A stretch of DNA of 64,000 nucleotides, taken from NCBI RefSeq assembly GCF_030818015.1, contig NZ_JAUSZX010000001.1, positions 3,224,001-3,288,000 of the forward strand, in the 5' to 3' direction. Source of the stretch: Arthrobacter globiformis (GTDB lineage: Bacteria; Actinomycetota; Actinomycetes; Actinomycetales; Micrococcaceae). The first letter of the stretch is position 1; every line of letters begins with the position of its first letter. Below are positions 59,901-64,000 of this stretch, piece after piece. The notes beneath the pieces are model-generated. The model was not told the origin of the DNA, did no database searches, and saw only the letters and a list, made by a program, of their open reading frames with translations. The position numbers were made by a program, and so were the translations under genes.

Positions 59901-60526
59901 GCCTGTTTGCCCAGCGGTGTGAGCTGTCGGCGGATTTCCCCGGTCAAGTCGCTGAGCCGCTGGAGGTTGGCCTGCATCGCCTCCAGCTTGCGGACGGTCT
60001 TTTCCTTGCGCCGCCGGTGTTTGAGGATGCCGGCGGCTTCTTCGATGAAGCCCCTGCGGTCCTCGGGAGTGGCGTGCAGGACCCGGTCCAGTTGCCCCTG
60101 TCCCACGATGACGTGCATTTCGCGGCCGAGTCCCGAGTCGGAGAGGAGTTCCTGGATGTCCAGGAGCCGGCAGGCTGAGCCGTTGATGGCGTACTCGGAA
60201 CCGCCGGTCCGGAACAGCGTGCGGGAGATGGTGACTTCGCTGTATTCGATCGGCAGTGCGCCGTCGGTGTTGTCGATGGTGAGTGAGACGTGCGCGCGGC
60301 CCAGCGGGGGACGGCCGGACGTGCCGGCAAAAATGACGTCCTCCATCTTGCCACCGCGGAGGGTTTTGGCGCCCTGCTCCCCCATGACCCAGGCCAGGGC
60401 GTCCACCACGTTGGACTTGCCCGAGCCGTTGGGCCCGACAACTGCCGTGACGCCGGGCTCAAAGTCGAATGTCGTGGCCGACGCAAACGACTTGAAGCCC
60501 CTGACGGTCAGACTCTTGAGGTGCAA
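56942..60526 (-). CDS. smc: chromosome segregation protein SMC
   Basis: 1194 residues: Walker A GPNGSGKSNVVDAL (31-44), long coiled coils, central hinge (~residue 500-660), and C-terminal LSGGERSLTAVALLVAI signature with Walker B PFYVMDEVEAALDD. Condenses and organises the chromosome with ScpAB. A large antisense frame is a shadow. Confidence 0.97.
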   Translation of the reverse strand: MHLKSLTVRGFKSFASATTFDFEPGVTAVVGPNGSGKSNVVDALAWVMGEQGAKTLRGGKMEDVIFAGTSGRPPLGRAHVSLTIDNTDGALPIEYSEVTISRTLFRTGGSEYAINGSACRLLDIQELLSDSGLGREMHVIVGQGQLDRVLHATPEDRRGFIEEAAGILKHRRRKEKTVRKLEAMQANLQRLSDLTGEIRRQLTPLGKQAEVARRAQTVQFEVRDARARLLADDLVQLQNTLAQDIADESALKARRAVVETQLEEGRRRQASLEQLAAEATPRLNAARDTWYQLSAGRERLRSLASLAQERCRLLGSADPAPEPGRDPEQLERQAARVRSEQADLEKDILEGRAALEAATAAKSAAEDAAAAEEKRLTAALRAAADRREGLARLAGQVGAARSKVESAQAEVGRLRESLAAGVERRRHAQSEFTALESQVAGVEDGEETLDAEYEDACAALDGILTEIDLLKSTERDAIRERDALKARHEALQLGLNRKDGSEHVLGAGVAGTVGPLAAALSVEPGYEAAVAAALGSASDAIVVRDAGTAAELVRLLREDDAGRATLLLEAAAPPAGRPAAGPLPAGARPAVDLVTASGTTAAAVRTLLAATAVVEDHDTAADLVAERPDLTAVTLAGDVFTAWTVTGGSAKAPSLLEVQAAVDDAASRLTAVTAGLEQCRFALAAAGARRAEAQERADAALERLHESDARLAAVAERLGHLNSVLRSAVGESERLAASLARAEANIVTEQEALTAVTARLAAAQDAPAEEEPSTEQRDALALAASQARSAEMEARLSLRSREEQLTAIRNRATSLERAAASERRAREQAAERARRRRIQAKRAAAVSATAEELIRFSDVSVELASRERDHAEQVREQRDRELADIRTANDALARELAELTDSVHRDELARAQQRLRIEALETKSVEDLGLTADQLVADYGPDQPVPVAAAASKDKWAALRAPVDAEGQPVVEGVPFVREEQEKRLRKAERDLSSLGKVNPLALEEFAALEERHQFLSTQLEDLKASRKDLLDIIKEVDDRVQKVFSEAFADTSAQFVRVFGRLFPGGEGRLVLTDPTDMLTTGIEVEARPAGKKIKRLSLLSGGERSLTAVALLVAIFKARPSPFYVMDEVEAALDDTNLGRLITIFEELRESSQLIVITHQKRTMEVADALYGVTMRGDGVSTVISQRLGADV

Positions 60527-60647
60527 GGTTTTCAGATCTCCAAAGGTGGCGGCAGCGGGTGCTAATCCTCCACCAAATCTAGCGGCTAACGGGCCGGGAT
60601 CCCCGGATTTAGGGCCTTCCGGGCCCTCCGAAGCAGGGTGGCAATTC

Positions 60648-61619
60648 TCACCAGCGGCCGTTGCGCGGCCGCGGCTGGCACACGGGGCAAGTGTAGGAGG
60701 AACGGTTCATGAACTGCTCGCGCTTCAGAATGCTGCGGATCCCCGCGGCCGCGCAGCGCCGGCACTCCTCCCCCTCCCTGCCGTAGGCGTTGAGGGACCG
60801 CTCAAAGTAACCGGACGCGCCATTGACGTTGACGTACAGCGAATCGAAGCTGGTGCCGCCGGCGGCCAAGGCATCGGTCATCACGTCGCGGGCAGCGGCG
60901 AGGACGCGCTCGGCGTCGGCCCGCCGGAGGGTGTCGGTGGGCCGCGCATAGTGCAGTTTGGCCCGCCACAGGGCCTCGTCGGCGTAGATGTTGCCGATCC
61001 CGGAGACGAGCCCCTGGTCCAGCAGTGCGCGTTTGAGCCCGGTCTTCCGCTTCCGGAGACGGCGGTAGAAAGTGTCAAAGGAAAAATGCGGATCCAGGGG
61101 GTCGCGCGCGATGTGCGAGGCTTCCTCGGCGATGACCGGCACCGGGTCCTCCGCGAGCCCGCCGGGCCCGCCGTCGTCCGTGGGAACGAGCGTGGTGACG
61201 AAGAGGCCGCCGAAGATCCGCTGGTCCACGAACCGCAGCTGCTCCGGCATGGTTCCCTCCGGGCTCAGCCGCAGGCGGATCTTTAGGTGCTTCTCGTCCG
61301 GAACGGAGCTGTCCTGCATCAGGAGCTGTCCGCTCATGCCGAGGTGGGCCATGAGCGCGACGCCCGGCAGCCCTGAACCGCTGGCATCTGTATCAGTGCG
61401 CGCCGCGCCGTCCTCCTGCAGCGGCATCCAGAGGAACTTGCCGCGGCGGACGACGTCGAGGACTTTGGCCCCCTCAAGGTTCCCGGCGAAATCATCGGGT
61501 CCCAGGGCATGCCGGCGCACAGACCTCGGGTCAACCACGTCGACGCCGGTGATGGTCCGGCCGCGCACCCAGTTGACCAGGCCGCGGCGGACCACCTCGA
61601 CTTCGGGAAGTTCAGGCAC
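60648..61619 (-). CDS. mutM: formamidopyrimidine-DNA glycosylase
   Basis: Base-excision repair of 8-oxoG/FapyG. 323 residues with N-terminal [13 protein letters not shown] (catalytic Pro2/Glu3), the helix-two-turn-helix [16 protein letters not shown], and a C-terminal zinc finger CRRC...CPVC. Upstream rnc ends 7 bp before, suggesting a rnc-mutM unit. Confidence 0.96.
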   Translation of the reverse strand: MPELPEVEVVRRGLVNWVRGRTITGVDVVDPRSVRRHALGPDDFAGNLEGAKVLDVVRRGKFLWMPLQEDGAARTDTDASGSGLPGVALMAHLGMSGQLLMQDSSVPDEKHLKIRLRLSPEGTMPEQLRFVDQRIFGGLFVTTLVPTDDGGPGGLAEDPVPVIAEEASHIARDPLDPHFSFDTFYRRLRKRKTGLKRALLDQGLVSGIGNIYADEALWRAKLHYARPTDTLRRADAERVLAAARDVMTDALAAGGTSFDSLYVNVNGASGYFERSLNAYGREGEECRRCAAAGIRSILKREQFMNRSSYTCPVCQPRPRNGRW

Positions 61620-61625
61620 GGGCGG

Positions 61626-62381
61626 TTAGCTGCCGGCGGCGGATTCCGACGGGGCCGCTGAGACGTCCGCCGGCGCAGACTCCGCACCAGAAAGCTTGGC
61701 CTCCGCACCCGAGAGCTTCCGCCAGGCATCTGCCGCAGCTTCCTGCTCGGCTTCCTTCTTGGAGTGGCCGGAGCCCTTTCCGTAGGCAGTTCCGCCGATC
61801 TGGAGTACGGCGACGAAGGTGCGCGCGTGGTCCGGGCCGGAGCCCTCGACGGCGTAGTAGATGCTGCCCAGCTGCCGTCCCGCGGCCAGCTCCTGGATGC
61901 TGGTTTTCCAGTCCGTGCCGGCGCCAAGGGCGGCGGCGTCCTTCAGGAGCGGTCCGATGAGGCGCATCACCAGCTGGCGGGCGGTCTCGATGTCGTTGGA
62001 CACGTAGGTGGCGCCGATGAGGGCTTCCATGGTGTCGGCCAGAATCGAGGCCTTGTTCTTGCCTTCGGTGAGCTTCTCGCCCTGGCCAAGATAGATGTAG
62101 TCCCCGATGCCCAGGCTGCGGCCGATGCCGGCGAGGGCGCGGGTACTCACCACGGCCGACCGGCGCTTGGCCAGGTCGCCCTCGGGGAGCGTCGGGTTGT
62201 CGCGGTACAGCGCATCGGTAACGGAGAAGCCCAGGATGGAGTCGCCCAGGAACTCAAGGCGCTCGTTGGTGGGTATGCCGCCGTTTTCGTAGGCGTACGA
62301 ACGGTGTGTCAGAGCAAGACGAAGCGTCCCGGCGTCAATGAAGACACCGAGACGCTTCAGAAGCTCTTCAGTTGAAGACAT
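61626..62381 (-). CDS. rnc: ribonuclease III
   Basis: Double-strand-specific RNase. 251 residues with catalytic NERLEFLGDSILG and later DTMEALIGATYV, followed by a dsRNA-binding domain (~163-230). The C-terminal tail has a short KLSGAEAKLSGAE repeat and is longer than usual, low-complexity. Confidence 0.96.
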   Translation of the reverse strand: MSSTEELLKRLGVFIDAGTLRLALTHRSYAYENGGIPTNERLEFLGDSILGFSVTDALYRDNPTLPEGDLAKRRSAVVSTRALAGIGRSLGIGDYIYLGQGEKLTEGKNKASILADTMEALIGATYVSNDIETARQLVMRLIGPLLKDAAALGAGTDWKTSIQELAAGRQLGSIYYAVEGSGPDHARTFVAVLQIGGTAYGKGSGHSKKEAEQEAAADAWRKLSGAEAKLSGAESAPADVSAAPSESAAGS

Positions 62382-62402
62382 CCTGATCAGCTTGGAGGCC
62401 GA

Positions 62403-62606
62403 TTAGACGTCCGCGACCTTGCGGCCCTTGTACTCAAGGAACAGCGCAGTGCCAGCCGAGTCGGTGACGACCTTTGCCTGGTGCGGCAGGCTGTAGGTGA
62501 CCTGGCCGTTCTCGACGGTCTTCACCAGGTGGGGGGCAGTCGCCTTCCACTGGGAGCGGCGGGCGCGGGTATTCGAGCGAGACATTTTCCGCTTGGGAAC
62601 AGCCAC
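62403..62606 (-). CDS. rpmF: 50S ribosomal protein L32
   Basis: 67 residues: [20 protein letters not shown], typical bL32 N-terminus. No CxxC zinc motif is present in the C-terminus (C-less form). Confidence 0.97.
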   Translation of the reverse strand: MAVPKRKMSRSNTRARRSQWKATAPHLVKTVENGQVTYSLPHQAKVVTDSAGTALFLEYKGRKVADV

Positions 62607-62642
62607 GGCTAACTCATTTCTCTCTAGAAAAACACTTACAAA

Positions 62643-63164
62643 TCAATTTTGCCGGTCAGGCTTAGCCAGATCAGCTAGGGCAGCCCAGCGAGGATCTACG
62701 ACCTCGTGGTGGTGCCCCGGCTCGTCTTCCAGGCGCGCTCCGCATTCGGAACACAGGCCCTGGCAGTCTTCCCGGCACACCGGCTGGAACGGCAGCATGG
62801 TAACAACTGCGTCCCGCAACACCGGCTCAAGATCGATCAGATCGTGCTCGACTCGACGTTGCTCTTCATCGTCTTCCTCATTGGAAGGCAGTGCGCCTTC
62901 GTAGAAGAAAAGTTCTTGCACATTGACCTCAAGGTCATACGCAAGGGGATCCAGGCATCGGCCGCACTCACCGTTTACTTCGGCGAGGGCGGTTCCTGAT
63001 ACCAGAATTCCTTCGTGTACGGCCTCAAGCTTCAGGTCGAGCTCGATATCCGAGCCTTCCTGAACGCCAATGAGCGCCACGCCGAGATCTCCCGGCGCGG
63101 GTACATGTTCCGTCAGTGTACGCATGCTCCCCGGACTGCGTCCGAGGTCCTTGACATCTAGCAT
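62643..63164 (-). CDS. YceD/DUF177 family metal-binding protein
   Basis: 173 residues with LDVKDLGRSPGSMRTL, GECGRCLDP and the CREDCQGLCSECG cysteine cluster. It precedes rpmF, as in most bacteria; the YceD partner influences 23S rRNA levels in studied species. Start at ATG 63164; a TTG one codon upstream is unlikely. Confidence 0.93.
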   Translation of the reverse strand: MLDVKDLGRSPGSMRTLTEHVPAPGDLGVALIGVQEGSDIELDLKLEAVHEGILVSGTALAEVNGECGRCLDPLAYDLEVNVQELFFYEGALPSNEEDDEEQRRVEHDLIDLEPVLRDAVVTMLPFQPVCREDCQGLCSECGARLEDEPGHHHEVVDPRWAALADLAKPDRQN

Positions 63165-63311
63165 CAAGGGCGAACTTGCATCTCGCTTAATGAGAACTCC
63201 TGTTGAACATATGACCGACGTACCATCTTAGCCTGAACTCCCTGACGGACTCAAACCGGATGCCACGACGGGGGAAGCGGCCGGCGTGCACCGGAAACGT
63301 ACCGGACAAGC

Positions 63312-63812
63312 CTACCCCCTGGAGGGCTGGCCCGCGGCAGGCGCGCCAGCAAGAAGCCGTTTCAGCACCGACCGGGGGACGTACTCGGAGACACTCCCGC
63401 CCAGGGTGGCCACTTCCTTGATCAGGGTGGACGACAGGTGCAGGTAGTGCGCCTCCGCCGGAAGGAACACGGTCTCCACTCCGCTCAGCTGCCGGTTCAT
63501 CGTGGCCATGGGAAGCTCGTAGTCAAAGTCCGACGACGACCGGAGCCCCTTCACGATGGCGGACACTCCGCGCTGCCGGCAGTACTCCGCCAGGAGGCCC
63601 TCTCCGACGGGTTCCACCACGATGCCGCGCAGGGAGGCCAGGGTCTCCCTCGCCATCTCAATCCGTTCCTCGAGCGGAAACCGGTACTTCTTGGCATAGT
63701 TGGTGGACACGGCGACGATCACTTCATCAAACAGGCTCGCGGCTCTGGCGATGACCTCGAGGTGTCCATTGTGGATGGGGTCGAAGGAGCCTGGGCATAC
63801 GGCGCGTCTCAT
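63312..63812 (-). CDS. coaD: phosphopantetheine adenylyltransferase
   Basis: Penultimate step of coenzyme A synthesis. 166 residues: GSFDPIHNGHLEVI nucleotidyltransferase HIGH-like motif, VKGLRSSSDFDYELPMA and HLSSTLIKEVATLGG. Confidence 0.97.
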   Translation of the reverse strand: MRRAVCPGSFDPIHNGHLEVIARAASLFDEVIVAVSTNYAKKYRFPLEERIEMARETLASLRGIVVEPVGEGLLAEYCRQRGVSAIVKGLRSSSDFDYELPMATMNRQLSGVETVFLPAEAHYLHLSSTLIKEVATLGGSVSEYVPRSVLKRLLAGAPAAGQPSRG

Positions 63813-63902
63813 GCTCCGAACCTACCGTATCGGCGGCCCGGGATACCATGACTTGGGCACCGGCCGCCACGGGGCCGCGGCTGAACAGACAGGCAGAAAC
63901 CA

Positions 63903-64000
63903 ATGACACAAACACTTCCGGCGCCCTGGCAACGTGCAGCCACCGGGGCGAACCTGCTGGCAAGTGACGGCGCTTTGGGCGTGACGATCTTCGAGGAGAT
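63903..64000 (+). CDS. probable pyridoxal phosphate-dependent aminotransferase (N-terminus only)
   Basis: Only 32 codons are visible, starting MTQTLPAPWQRAATGANLLA and running off the right edge. The pattern ...NLLASDGALGVTIFEE resembles the N-terminus of actinobacterial class I/II aminotransferases that sit near coaD. Divergent from coaD. Assignment is from this short stretch only. Confidence 0.4.
   Translation, partial: MTQTLPAPWQRAATGANLLASDGALGVTIFEE

Noticed and set aside
59397..61286. 629-codon plus-strand frame opposite smc and mutM
   Set aside because: Spans two real minus-strand genes and has no domain.

Overview
The window is G+C-rich chromosomal DNA, roughly two-thirds G+C by eye. 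Gene content and order point to a high-GC actinobacterium of the Micrococcaceae, close to Arthrobacter/Pseudarthrobacter. The main pointers are a FasR-type regulator in front of fabD-fabH-acpP-fabF, the aceE/DUF3052/AhpE-like block, the rpsP-khpA-rimM-trmD-rplS-lepB-rnhB-DUF2469-yraN-comM-dprA-xerC run (the order known from Mycobacterium), and homodimeric-type aceE. This assignment is inference from gene content; no 16S rRNA gene is present.

Layout. 1-7.2 kb: a truncated membrane mannosyltransferase gene, orn, tRNA-His, def, a membrane-anchored HNH nuclease, a very long GAPDH, the RNase P RNA, and a Tat-type lipoprotein esterase. 7.2-12.8 kb: yaaA, a coiled-coil/zinc-ribbon protein next to a Nif3 protein, msrA, cysK-cysE and an SDR enzyme. 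12.9-21.8 kb: the most accessory-looking part. Here gnd and a GntR regulator are followed by a three-gene overlapping operon (HIBADH-like dehydrogenase, IdnO-like SDR, IdnD-like MDR), a divergent D-2-hydroxyacid dehydrogenase, an MHS-type transporter and an IclR regulator. This looks like a sugar-acid (idonate/gluconate-like) catabolic locus. 22.1-29.1 kb: a DUF6504-like protein, tRNA-Val, a sirtuin, an AhpE-like peroxiredoxin, DUF3052, aceE and the FasR regulator. 29.2-33.0 kb: the type II fatty acid synthesis operon. 33.1-44.2 kb (minus strand): DUF3145, xerC, dprA, comM, yraN, DUF2469, rnhB, two adjacent signal peptidase I genes, rplS, trmD, rimM, khpA, rpsP and an unknown protein. 44.3-52.8 kb: a two-domain VOC protein, an amidohydrolase, a TPP riboswitch with thiC, a hydrolase, ffh, zwf and glnB. 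52.7-64 kb: amtB, an MFS exporter, ftsY, smc, mutM, rnc, rpmF, a YceD/DUF177 protein, coaD and the start of a probable aminotransferase.

How it fits together. ffh and ftsY make the SRP pathway. def and orn are housekeeping in translation and RNA turnover; the two LepB proteins process exported proteins. gnd and zwf are the two oxidative pentose phosphate dehydrogenases, and gnd would also receive 6-phosphogluconate from the sugar-acid locus if a gluconokinase lies elsewhere. amtB-glnB is the standard ammonium-sensing pair.

Most of the window is ordinary housekeeping, and I see no phage, IS element, CRISPR array or defence island. The most noteworthy non-coding signals are a shared TTCA-N6-TGAA-like site in the three promoters of the sugar-acid/IclR locus, an intrinsic-terminator-like hairpin buried in the first codons of the upstream lepB gene, a 23-bp repeat family at 19.4 kb, and 17-bp and ~20-bp tandem repeats at 48.4 and 56.8 kb.
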